Origin: Aureispira anguillae
GTDB lineage: Bacteria; Bacteroidota; Bacteroidia; Chitinophagales; Saprospiraceae
Reading direction: 5' to 3'
NCBI RefSeq assembly: GCF_026000115.1
Contig: NZ_AP026867.1
Span: forward strand, 3,405,716 to 3,469,715
DNA: 64,000 bases
A program made the translations under genes and the position numbers. Of the stretch, positions 26,680-34,243 are shown in pieces (the first letter of the stretch is position 1; each line of letters starts with the position of its first letter). The notes beneath the pieces were generated by a model. It was not told the DNA's origin. It saw only the letters and a program-made list of their open reading frames with translations, and did not search any database.

Positions 26680-26830
26680 GCTGCGCTGCTAGGTTAGCTA
26701 GTGCGCTAGCGCTTATGAGCTCCCTGAGGTCGGTTCGTTATCACTCGTGAGCCAGCAAGCTGGGTTCTGCGTGGTGTTATGCGCTATCCTTATGAGCCAG
26801 CATAGCTGGGTTCGGGTTGTCAAAGAACCA
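26680..26830. repeat. Composite intergenic repeat, family B copy 3
   Basis: Contains GCTAGGTTAGCTAGTGCGC, CGCTAGCGC, GAGCTCCCTGAGGTCGGTTC and two copies of the GAGCCAGCA(TA)GCTGGGTTC hairpin module, and ends GTTGTCAAAGAACC. It separates two convergent genes. Confidence 0.7.
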
Positions 26831-26889
26831 TAGAACTTAAAAAAACTTAATATGTCTCCCCAGTACTTTTGTTTTACCCCAGAAAGCTC

Positions 26890-28488
26890 CTAATTGCTAT
26901 ACTCCATATCTTGGGCAAATAGCTCATTCATATAGTGTTCATACAAATCTGCCAATGCGGTCAGTTTATTGGATAATTTTCTACTCGACAACAGCATTTT
27001 ATTAATCTCTTTGCTTTCGTTATTGGCACAAATAGTAGCCATTAGTTCCCATTCTGCCGAGCAATCTTCTATAAGTTGGCTGATAAACGAGTTGTTTAAC
27101 TCTGATTTTTTAAGGGCATTCAACTGAATTATAAAATCATGTATACAAACCTGAAGGCGCTGATTCGACAATTCTTGATCTATGCGGTTGGTTTTCATCA
27201 TAAAATACAGCGCAACTCTTTGAGTGTAAATTCTTAGTTTACTCGCCAACTGAATTTGCTGTGTAATGTCCATTGATTTATCGACTGCCTGCCCATTTTG
27301 GATAGAAAAATTTCGATAAGCAGGAATCGTCTGTGCATAATTTTCTACAGCCTCCACTGCCCTATCACAAGCGGCCATCACCACATAAGATTGCTCCAAC
27401 ACCTTAATGGTTTGTAATGGATCTCTTAATTCAAAATTGGTAACCATTTGCTTATAATTTTTCCACATTGTTTTTACGACATGGATAGCCCCTCTAGTTT
27501 CTTCTGTAGGGACAGTCATCAACATCACTCGCTGCGTTTGCTCAAATTTATCGACACATTTTAACAATTCTTTCTGATAGGTATAAGCTACCTTTTCGTT
27601 CATACTAGCCACATAAGATTTGGCAATTTTTTGTACCAATACACACTGTGCTGTAGCTTGGTTAATTGCGTAACTCAACGAAAGTTTTGCCCCCAAGGCT
27701 TCATAATTATAAATCATTTCTTGAATCGCCAAAGAAATCGCCTTTGAATGTTCAAGCATTTGGCTTAAGTTGTTTAGATCGTTGCCTTCCGACTCCAATT
27801 CTTCTCTCATCAATTCCCATTCGCTTCGTATTGTCTGTAATTCTGTTTGAATGTTTTGGGAAGTCGTTTCTGCTTTTTCTAGGATAAATAAAATACGAGT
27901 AAATGCTTTCTTAGCCTCCTCTAATTTAAATGAATAAGTCAAATCATCTACGCTTTGTTTAGAGGCTAGATAATAAGTCATGATTCGCTCAATAATAACG
28001 CGTTGGTTGTAATTCTGATTAATATATTGATTGACGGTAATTAAGTCGCTATTTTCCTTAATGGTATATTCATATTCCTGATAAGCAGCGTGTAGGAGTT
28101 TGGTCGCTTTAAGTAGGTTGGAAGCCTGCCTTAATAACTTGTCTACGGCTTCATTTTTTATCGTCCAATCGGCTACTGCTTTATACGTTTTCCATAATGA
28201 GCGTACTTCTTGGATGTTTTCTTTTACTCGTTCATTAGGAACCAAAAGGCTCATTCTATAGAGTTGCTCTTCAAAAGCCTCCACTGCTTCTGCTCGTTCT
28301 TGGTATAACTTAGGATCTCTCGTGTTGTGGCATAACGCTAAGTATATTTTTGAGATTCGCTGAGAAAGCACCTGCTGATTGGCTGCTAATTCTAATGCTT
28401 CCTTAATAGAAGGTCCTTTATTACTAGCAAAAAGTGCAATGGGGAAAATAATGCAACAAAAACAGATTAATTGTATCCTTGTTTTCAT
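26890..28488 (-). CDS. Secreted protein of four PilJ-N-like helical repeats
   Basis: A 532-residue protein with a signal peptide (about 1-21) and no other membrane segment. The mature part is four helical units of about 120 residues, each starting with a variant of the PilJ N-terminal signature (family AGRQRMLSQRIAKAYL): NQQVLSQRISKIYLAL near 35, NYNQRVIIERIMTYYLAS near 158, ATAQCVLVQKIAKSYVAS near 278 and LASKLRIYTQRVALYFMM near 399. Each unit ends in a conserved W near W-K-x-Y or EWELM. In PilJ-type receptors and nitrate sensors this four-helix domain binds ligand outside the cell and is followed by a signalling domain. Here there is no HAMP, kinase or MCP part, so it may be a free periplasmic binding or sensing protein. 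A good promoter precedes it. Confidence 0.75.
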   Translation of the reverse strand: MKTRIQLICFCCIIFPIALFASNKGPSIKEALELAANQQVLSQRISKIYLALCHNTRDPKLYQERAEAVEAFEEQLYRMSLLVPNERVKENIQEVRSLWKTYKAVADWTIKNEAVDKLLRQASNLLKATKLLHAAYQEYEYTIKENSDLITVNQYINQNYNQRVIIERIMTYYLASKQSVDDLTYSFKLEEAKKAFTRILFILEKAETTSQNIQTELQTIRSEWELMREELESEGNDLNNLSQMLEHSKAISLAIQEMIYNYEALGAKLSLSYAINQATAQCVLVQKIAKSYVASMNEKVAYTYQKELLKCVDKFEQTQRVMLMTVPTEETRGAIHVVKTMWKNYKQMVTNFELRDPLQTIKVLEQSYVVMAACDRAVEAVENYAQTIPAYRNFSIQNGQAVDKSMDITQQIQLASKLRIYTQRVALYFMMKTNRIDQELSNQRLQVCIHDFIIQLNALKKSELNNSFISQLIEDCSAEWELMATICANNESKEINKMLLSSRKLSNKLTALADLYEHYMNELFAQDMEYSN

Positions 28489-28549
28489 GACAGATAGTTG
28501 AGGTGTGTTTGTAGTGTGTTAAATGGACTATTGTTTGTTAGAACTAATA

Positions 28550-28580
28550 CAAAAATACGATCTTTGTTGAGTTCCGTCAA
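28550..28580 (-). promoter_or_regulatory. Promoter of the PilJ-N repeat gene
   Basis: On the minus strand, TTG (28578-28580), 20 bases, then TATTTTTG (28550-28557), a full TAnnTTTG match. Spacing and sequence equal those at 42547. The leader would be about 55 bases. Confidence 0.6.
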
Positions 28581-28813
28581 GCCTCAAAAATCAATGTGCG
28601 CTATGTAAAGTAGATGTAAAATAGTAAATCGCCTATTTCATGCCCCATTCGCAGATTTTAGGTATTCACAAGGAATTGTTGAATGAGTATATTTAATAAT
28701 TATTTAAATTAAGATGTTAAATAGATGGACAATAATAATTCACATTAAATTGGGCATCTGCTTAATAAGGGCTAATCTCTATGACAAAGCGATCTAGGTC
28801 TAAAAAAGTAAAA

Positions 28814-28846
28814 ATCCCATAAAATACCGAACGCATCTTATGGGAT
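28814..28846 (-). terminator. Terminator after the Lys-C-like protease gene
   Basis: Arms ATCCCATAA (28814-28822) and TTATGGGAT (28838-28846). On the minus strand the stem is followed by a T-rich tract. It lies about 210 bases past the stop at 29058, with a family D hairpin in between. Confidence 0.55.
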
Positions 28847-28947
28847 CTTTGGACTGCTACACAACGCTATTATTGTATGCAATTTGTAATAAGTAATGAA
28901 TCTAAATTATTGATAGTTTATTCGAGCAATCTTTTTAATCTTAACTG

Positions 28948-29004
28948 TGTTGAAAATACTCGCCATAGCTAAGGCTATGACTGTGTTTTTCGCCTTGTTA
29001 ATAT
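28948..29004. repeat. Small hairpin repeat, family D copy 1
   Basis: A core CCATAGCTAAGGCTATG (28963-28979), in which CATAGC pairs with GCTATG, sits between A-rich and T-rich flanks that also pair partly. A close relative lies at 47420-47480 and a relative with compensating base changes at 49781. The gap 28489-29057 holds only this, the terminator at 28814 and the promoter at 28550. Confidence 0.55.
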
Positions 29005-29057
29005 CAAAAATCTTTTACTGCAAATTCTATAAATAATTTTGCCCCATTACTTAACAG

Positions 29058-31376
29058 CTATTCTTTTATCACCTTTTTAGCATAGATTTGATCGCCCAGT
29101 TGGAGTTTAATAAAATACATTCCAGCGCTATAGTCTTTTAAGCTAAATTCAAATTTTGCCAAAAGAACATCTGTTTGTTTTGTTTCTTCTATTAATTGCC
29201 CTGTTGCGCTATACAACTGCAAGTGAATATCTTCTGATTCTTTGAGTCCTAAATTTATATAAACCTGCTCAGTTGTAGGGTTGGGAAATACCTCAAAAGT
29301 AGTAAGGCTATTTAATTCTGTTTGATTATTCACAACAAAAGGCAAACAAAAATAATGAACCGAACTATCACCAAAATTACCATTTACGGCATTCATCCGA
29401 ACCAATTCATGACCACTACCATCCGTTAGCCAATAATCTCCTGAACGACCGCACCAAGCACTACCTGTTCCATCCAAACCATCTCCATAACTATCGTAGA
29501 TCGTAAATCGATAACAACCATTAGGCAAACAAAATTGATTATTCAAAGTATCTCGTGCACCAAAAGCATCGTTATAGGGACCACCACTAAATAGAATTGC
29601 TCCTGTAGCAGAATCGCTTAAAACCCAACTGGTCTCACTGGCATAACAATCTGTCGCCAACGCATAGTCAATCCGCTCTCCCCCTAGCGTAATAAAAAAG
29701 GCAAAACTACGAGTGTCATTAACGGCATTAGAATCTACTGCTCCATTAGGCAAGGTCGTTGATACATTAAAGGTATGAGCACCAGCACTAGCCGTAATTG
29801 TTGGTAAGGTGACCAATGTAATCGCATTGGGTAGAAGGATTCCCGTCCAAGCATAAGAAACATTAGCAGCACCATCTATGTTGTAAACAATATCGATTGT
29901 AGTAATGGTATCGTGTCCATAGTTTCGTACTGAGATTTCAGGAATAAAGGAATCTACATTACAATATTTTTCTTCAATTCCTCCTATTTGGGCAATTCCA
30001 GCATCTAAGGCTAACCCTGGACCATTGGGATTAAAACCAGTATGTGACAGTACATTGGTATTGCCAGGATCCAACCAATCCTTCAGACGTGTTGAAGCGC
30101 TAGAACCATCCCAAGAAACGTCCAACCGACCATAATTATCGTCTTGTCCATTGTCATTGGTTCCTGAACAAGCTGCTGTTCCACCATATAGCTGCCCAAC
30201 AATAAGCTGGTTTTGATTAAATAAAGGAGATCCTGAAGAAGCAGGCTCTGTTACTCCTTGATCCCAATCTGCAACCATCCAAACATCAGCACCACTCATC
30301 GTTGATTGTGTAACGGGATCATCTTCTCTACAAATCTTTTTCACATCCCCCCTAGGGTGATGAATCCCTGTAGTTTGTGTTGCTGGGGTTAGGCTTCTAT
30401 CCCACCCCGCATAATAAATATTGCCTGTAGGAGTATTGTTTAATTCCATCAAACTAAAATCTGACCCTGCATTATTAGCACGAAGCGTTGCACCATTAAT
30501 TTCATTATAGGGACCACCTGGATCTTGACTGTTGCCGTTTTGCGCACAAATGGCAACAGGGCTATCCCAATTAAAACGGAAAACCCAAGCTCCCAAACCA
30601 CTTGTTCCACAATGATTGGCAGTCAAAAAATAAGGTGTCCCATCATTTGATGTATTATTAATCAAAGCCCCTGTACAACTTCCACTCCCTCCTACAATAA
30701 TCATAGCAACAGAGTTGATCTGATCTTCCCAACCAATTCCCAAAGGGCAAGCAACATCATGATTGCAATTTCCTGCATCATTGAGTCCCTCTATTGCCTT
30801 TTCGATAGGATAAGCCCCCAAAGAACGGTAGCCATGCACCACCATACTAATGTTTAAAGCGCCCATCCCTTGTACTGCTTTGGGCTCATAATATTCAACT
30901 ACTATATTATCCCCTTGAATTAACGTTGTCCCCAACATACGATCTACACTATTGTTGTTATGCGTGTAGGCTCCCTGCACTTCTTTTGTTTTAGGATTGT
31001 ATAAATAGACAGTTGCCCCCAAAGGCAGTTCATAATCGTCAAATACCAAATTCATAGTTAAAGCCCCCACCGATTCAAACTCAATTTGCCAAATTCTGTC
31101 CCCATTTGCCAAGGTTGTCCAAGTGCCACTATTATTTAAGCCATAATTTACCGTATGTTCAAAACCAAATTGCCAAGGTTTCATCCCTGTTGCATCATTA
31201 ATTTCGTCTATCTTTTTTTGCTGCTCCACATCAAAACGAGGCATCAGATAATAATCAATTGGGCTAAGCTGGCTTTTAAGCGTCCAACTCTTGGGCTTCC
31301 CTTCATTCGTCATTTGTCCAATTAGATGACTAACAGACAAACAAATAGTCAAGATTAAAATGAAAATTTTGTTCAT
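29058..31376 (-). CDS. Lysyl-endopeptidase-like serine protease, T9SS substrate
   Basis: A 772-residue secreted protease. The ATG at 31376 gives a clean signal peptide (MNKIFILILTICLSVSHLIG); the ATG at 31436 only adds a leader. A prodomain-like region (about 20-200) is followed by a trypsin-fold domain like Achromobacter Lys-C: His in YFLTANHCG, Asp in NAGSDFSLMEL and the nucleophile in ASSGSPLF, with many cysteines for disulphides. After about residue 470 come Ig-like or CARDB-like beta domains (SVRNYGHDTITTIDIVYN) and a YDSYGDGLDG stretch. The last 75 residues are a type A T9SS sorting domain (FEVFPNPTTE ... GMYFIKLQLGD ... KKVIKE), so it is exported through the outer membrane and anchored or released there. 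A TATTTTTG box lies upstream. Confidence 0.92.
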   Translation of the reverse strand: MNKIFILILTICLSVSHLIGQMTNEGKPKSWTLKSQLSPIDYYLMPRFDVEQQKKIDEINDATGMKPWQFGFEHTVNYGLNNSGTWTTLANGDRIWQIEFESVGALTMNLVFDDYELPLGATVYLYNPKTKEVQGAYTHNNNSVDRMLGTTLIQGDNIVVEYYEPKAVQGMGALNISMVVHGYRSLGAYPIEKAIEGLNDAGNCNHDVACPLGIGWEDQINSVAMIIVGGSGSCTGALINNTSNDGTPYFLTANHCGTSGLGAWVFRFNWDSPVAICAQNGNSQDPGGPYNEINGATLRANNAGSDFSLMELNNTPTGNIYYAGWDRSLTPATQTTGIHHPRGDVKKICREDDPVTQSTMSGADVWMVADWDQGVTEPASSGSPLFNQNQLIVGQLYGGTAACSGTNDNGQDDNYGRLDVSWDGSSASTRLKDWLDPGNTNVLSHTGFNPNGPGLALDAGIAQIGGIEEKYCNVDSFIPEISVRNYGHDTITTIDIVYNIDGAANVSYAWTGILLPNAITLVTLPTITASAGAHTFNVSTTLPNGAVDSNAVNDTRSFAFFITLGGERIDYALATDCYASETSWVLSDSATGAILFSGGPYNDAFGARDTLNNQFCLPNGCYRFTIYDSYGDGLDGTGSAWCGRSGDYWLTDGSGHELVRMNAVNGNFGDSSVHYFCLPFVVNNQTELNSLTTFEVFPNPTTEQVYINLGLKESEDIHLQLYSATGQLIEETKQTDVLLAKFEFSLKDYSAGMYFIKLQLGDQIYAKKVIKE

Positions 31377-31422
31377 AGTACTTTTTGTTGGTATATATTT
31401 CGCAAATAATGTGGGGACCCAA

Positions 31423-31430
31423 CAAAAATA
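31423..31430 (-). promoter_or_regulatory. -7 box of the Lys-C-like protease gene
   Basis: The minus strand reads TATTTTTG, matching TAnnTTTG, about 46 bases before the ATG at 31376. No clear TTG is at -33. Confidence 0.4.
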
Positions 31431-31490
31431 ATACATTATAGATACAAAAACAGCTTTTATCTACGAAAACCCAAAAAGTAAACTAGCAAA

Positions 31491-31524
31491 AAAAAGGGTT
31501 CTGATCTTCGATCAGAACCCTTTT
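31491..31524 (-). terminator. Bidirectional terminator after the biotin carrier gene
   Basis: Perfect arms from 31492 to 31506 (AAAAGGGTTCTGATC) and 31510 to 31524, with a 3-base loop. The A run on the left reads as a U tract on the minus strand. It ends the operon that runs from bactofilin to the biotin carrier protein. Confidence 0.85.
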
Positions 31525-31606
31525 ACCTAATATAGTATTCCTATTATCAAATCATTAGTAGCTTACTAATTTGAGTGAATAGTGTATTTTTTTTGCTTAG
31601 AATGCC

Positions 31607-32080
31607 TTATTCAAACTCTACCAAAACTTGGTTCTTCTCCACAGCGGTTCCCTTCTCAATCTCAATACTCTTTACCACAGCATCTCCTTCTGCTTTAATT
31701 ACATTTTCCATTTTCATGGCTTCCAAAATCAAAACAGAATCTCCTTTGGCAATTGTATCGCCTACTTCAACCATAACATCCAACACCAAACCAGGCATTG
31801 GAGCTTTTATATTATTTACTTTTTGGCTTACCATATTCGAAAAGCCAAGTTGCTCAACCAACAAATCAAATTTATCCTTAAGCTTAACTTCATAACTATT
31901 TCGATTAATCTTAATGGTAAATGTTTTGGTGGCATAATCTGCAGCTAGTACAGTAGCCTCAAACGATTGGTTATCTTTTAGAATATGAAATTTTCCTTCT
32001 TTAATCTCTAATAAATCCCATTCAAACTCAGTTGAATTGATCGTTGTTTGATATGTATTATTAATGTCTGATTGGTACAT
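31607..32080 (-). CDS. Biotin carboxyl carrier (biotin/lipoyl attachment) protein
   Basis: A 157-residue carrier whose C-terminal half is a biotinyl domain with the attachment motif LEAMKMEN, the Lys being the biotin site, and the preceding MPGLVLDVMVEVGDTIAKGD. The N-terminal half (about 1-85) is a beta-rich adaptor of the kind that docks onto a propionyl- or acetyl-CoA carboxylase. In Bacteroidota such stand-alone carriers work with a separate biotin carboxylase and carboxyltransferase, neither of which is in this window. It is the last gene of the minus-strand run, 8 bases from the next gene upstream, so it is probably cotranscribed with the AtpI-like gene. Confidence 0.92.
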   Translation of the reverse strand: MYQSDINNTYQTTINSTEFEWDLLEIKEGKFHILKDNQSFEATVLAADYATKTFTIKINRNSYEVKLKDKFDLLVEQLGFSNMVSQKVNNIKAPMPGLVLDVMVEVGDTIAKGDSVLILEAMKMENVIKAEGDAVVKSIEIEKGTAVEKNQVLVEFE

Positions 32081-32088
32081 AAAATAAA

Positions 32089-32466
32089 CTAAGGTTTTGC
32101 CAATTTGGTAACAAAATAAACTTCGTATGTCGTATAAACTAAATAAATAAACAGAAAAGGCAAGATAAAGTGCACGGTCTCAGGTTTTGCAATCAATACA
32201 AAAGCAATAACCATAGATGCGCAAAATAACATCTTAAAAAAAATAGACAACAAAAAAACTTGCCCAAATAAGTTTTTGTTTTCGCTTTTTGCACTTTTAG
32301 AACAAACAAAAAACAAAACAATAGAAAACAAAATAAAGAACCCCCAACTAATCCAAGAAAAAGATTGATGGGAGGTTATAAGCTGATAAGAATTCAACAA
32401 GACCAAACTCAAGGCCACTACGCCCGAAATAACGGTGAGTTGAACATAAAATTTCTTGGGAGTCAT
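32089..32466 (-). CDS. AtpI-like small membrane protein
   Basis: A 125-residue protein with four membrane segments (about 8-26, 37-56, 65-88, 95-117) and a lysine at each end. No catalytic motif is seen. In Bacteroidota a protein of this shape usually sits between AtpZ and atpB, and it resembles AtpI in size and topology, so a role in the assembly of the F-type ATP synthase rotor ring is plausible by context. Here atpB does not follow; the biotin carrier gene does. It lies 38 bases after AtpZ. Confidence 0.6.
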   Translation of the reverse strand: MTPKKFYVQLTVISGVVALSLVLLNSYQLITSHQSFSWISWGFFILFSIVLFFVCSKSAKSENKNLFGQVFLLSIFFKMLFCASMVIAFVLIAKPETVHFILPFLFIYLVYTTYEVYFVTKLAKP

Positions 32467-32504
32467 TCTCCTTTTATATTAAGAATCGTCAATCGATTAG
32501 ATAA

Positions 32505-32753
32505 CTACGACTCGTTTTCAGAAAGTGCCTGCTTGATAAAAGAATAAAGTGATAATCCAACTCCCATAAGGGCGCCAACTAGCACAAAGATAACTTTTGT
32601 TTCTAACCAAGCATCTAGTTTGAATCCAATAAAAATAAATAAACCAATAGTAGCTCCCATCTGGCTAGCCATACTAGTATATTTCAAAAAATTAACTGAC
32701 TTTTTGGACTTTTTTGTTGCGCTCTGTTCCTGAAGATTCTCCTTGTTGTCCAT
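32505..32753 (-). CDS. AtpZ/AtpI family protein
   Basis: An 82-residue protein with a charged N terminus and two membrane helices (about 33-50 and 56-74). The MGATIGLFIFIGFKLDAWL segment followed by a second helix with GALMGVGLSLYSFIKQAL is the AtpZ family mark; the family is encoded beside F-type ATP synthase genes and helps c-ring or calcium/magnesium handling. Its first 62 bases overlap the end of the bactofilin gene in another frame, which points to translational coupling. If the overlap is false, the start could be the downstream Met28. Confidence 0.85.
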   Translation of the reverse strand: MDNKENLQEQSATKKSKKSVNFLKYTSMASQMGATIGLFIFIGFKLDAWLETKVIFVLVGALMGVGLSLYSFIKQALSENES

Positions 32754-33135
32754 GTTTCTTTTGCATTAGAGGAGCTTTTCCCATTACAGAAGCACCATTA
32801 AAGACAGCACCATCTTCAATAATTAATTTATTGGTAAAGAGATTACCGACTACTGTTCCAGAACTTTGAATGTGTAATTTTTCTTTTGCAGTAATGTTTC
32901 CTTCTATTTTACCTTCAATTAAGATGCTTTGACAAGTAATATCTCCAGTTATTAAGGCATTTTTTCCAATAACGACTTTAGCTTCACTATCCAAACTTCC
33001 TTCTAACTTCCCATCAATTCTAATATCAGTCTTAGAAGTCAAGTTTCCCGTAATAACAGTTCCAAAAACAAGACTATTATGAGCAGATGAAACAGCTACT
33101 TTAGACGAATTATTTTCTTTTTTTGCTCCAAACAT
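32692..33135 (-). CDS. Bactofilin (polymer-forming cytoskeletal protein)
   Basis: A 147-residue bactofilin. The right-handed beta-helix repeats are visible from about 25 to 115: NLTSKTDIRIDGKLEGSL, VVIGKNALITGDI, ILIEGKIEGNITAKEKL and GTVVGNL, each with the I-x-G-x-x-x-G spacing that stacks into filaments without a nucleotide. The start is the ATG at 33135 (MFGAKKENN...), as an upstream ATG at 33159 adds only eight unlikely residues. Bactofilins organise cell-envelope or motility structures. It is first in the minus-strand run with AtpZ, which it overlaps. Confidence 0.93.
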   Translation of the reverse strand: MFGAKKENNSSKVAVSSAHNSLVFGTVITGNLTSKTDIRIDGKLEGSLDSEAKVVIGKNALITGDITCQSILIEGKIEGNITAKEKLHIQSSGTVVGNLFTNKLIIEDGAVFNGASVMGKAPLMQKKHGQQGESSGTERNKKVQKVS

Positions 33136-33328
33136 AAGATTATGATTATACAAGACCAACAGATTGATCTCTCCTTATTTTATAATGTAGTGCTAAAAGC
33201 CACCACTTCTCCTTTTATTGTACACACCAAAGTACAAGAAGCTATTTTTCTTGTTATTAAGGTTACAATAACAGAGATTTATACAAAAAACAGTACAAAA
33301 CCTTGCTAAGTCAGCAATCCAAAAAGTA

Positions 33329-33931
33329 TTAATTTTTAGATTTCCCCATTTTTTTAGGAGACAAGGTACAATGCATTCTTCTGTCCTCCATTTTTGGTGG
33401 ATAATCAGGAAAACCAATCCCCTCTAGTTCTGCAACAAATCGTTTTAAAAGATCTCTACCTCTGTCTTTAAATACAATGGTACGCCCTTTAAACTGAACA
33501 TAAGCTTTTACCTTAGCTCCTTGTTCCAAGAATTTTTTAGAGTGTTTTAGTTTGAATTCAAAATCGTGATCATCTGTATTAGGACCAAATCGAATTTCCT
33601 TTACAACGACCTTTACCTGCTTAGATTTGAGTTCTTTTTCTTTTTTCTTTTTCTCGTACAAGAATTTCTTATACTCAATAATCTTACAAACAGGAGGAGA
33701 AGCCTTCGGAGAAATTTCTACCAAATCCATTTCCATTTTAGTAGCATACTCCAATGCTTTTGCTGTTGGGAAAACACCAGGTTCTAATTCTTTGCCTGCT
33801 ACTTTGCTGATCTCTTTAAAATTATTGCCAACCAAACGTATTTCAGGTACTTTTATAAAAGCATTAATTCTATGTTCTGGTAATGTGCTTTTTCTTTTAA
33901 AGTTGTTTCTTCTATTAAATTTTTTAGCCAA
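33329..33931 (-). CDS. infC: Translation initiation factor IF-3
   Basis: A 200-residue IF-3 that binds the 30S subunit and keeps correct start-codon choice. The N domain carries HRINAFIKVPEIRLVG and the KALEYATKMEMDLVEIS helix, then comes the lysine-rich linker (FLYEKKKKEKELKSKQ), and the C domain carries VKEIRFGPNTDDHDFEFKLK and FPDYPPKMEDRRMHCTLSPKK. The start codon is TTG at 33931; rare start codons are typical of infC, because IF-3 then represses its own synthesis. Downstream, rpmI and rplT, which normally follow infC, are missing; the next gene is bactofilin after about 190 bases. A hairpin occurs upstream in the leader region. Confidence 0.96.
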   Translation of the reverse strand: MAKKFNRRNNFKRKSTLPEHRINAFIKVPEIRLVGNNFKEISKVAGKELEPGVFPTAKALEYATKMEMDLVEISPKASPPVCKIIEYKKFLYEKKKKEKELKSKQVKVVVKEIRFGPNTDDHDFEFKLKHSKKFLEQGAKVKAYVQFKGRTIVFKDRGRDLLKRFVAELEGIGFPDYPPKMEDRRMHCTLSPKKMGKSKN

Positions 33932-33984
33932 TACAGTTCGTTTTGTTATTAAAAAAGGTGATAATACCTATAAGTTGTTTTTAT

Positions 33985-34017
33985 TTGAATAAAGTTAAAA
34001 ACTTTAGCTTTATTCAA
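33985..34017 (-). promoter_or_regulatory. Hairpin in the infC leader region
   Basis: TTGAATAAAG (33985-33994) pairs perfectly with CTTTATTCAA (34008-34017), about 55 bases before the infC TTG. There is no U tract next to it on the minus strand. In other bacteria infC leaders hold regulatory structures, but nothing here proves a function. The rest of the gap up to 34243 contains a second imperfect hairpin (about 34160-34212, arms ATTTGGCG / CGCCAAAT) that may end the bamA transcript. Confidence 0.4.
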
Positions 34018-34243
34018 CAAGATATTCAATTAAATATCGCTCTTTTTTTGAAAAAAAAGCGAAATACGACCGTAAAACGAGAGAATACGAGCAAGGTCAA
34101 CTCAAATTTTGTTTTTTATAATTTATTCGTCTCCTCTGTTTCACTTAGCCCTAAATATTAATTTGGCGATTAAAAAAGGAAACTATCTTACCTTTTCTAA
34201 CCGCCAAATCATTTAATTTTTTTGCTATAATTTCCTAAATAGA

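Noticed and set aside
33193-33417. A 74-codon frame between bactofilin and infC
   Set aside because: It overlaps infC in another frame, does not look like L35 and has no conserved feature.
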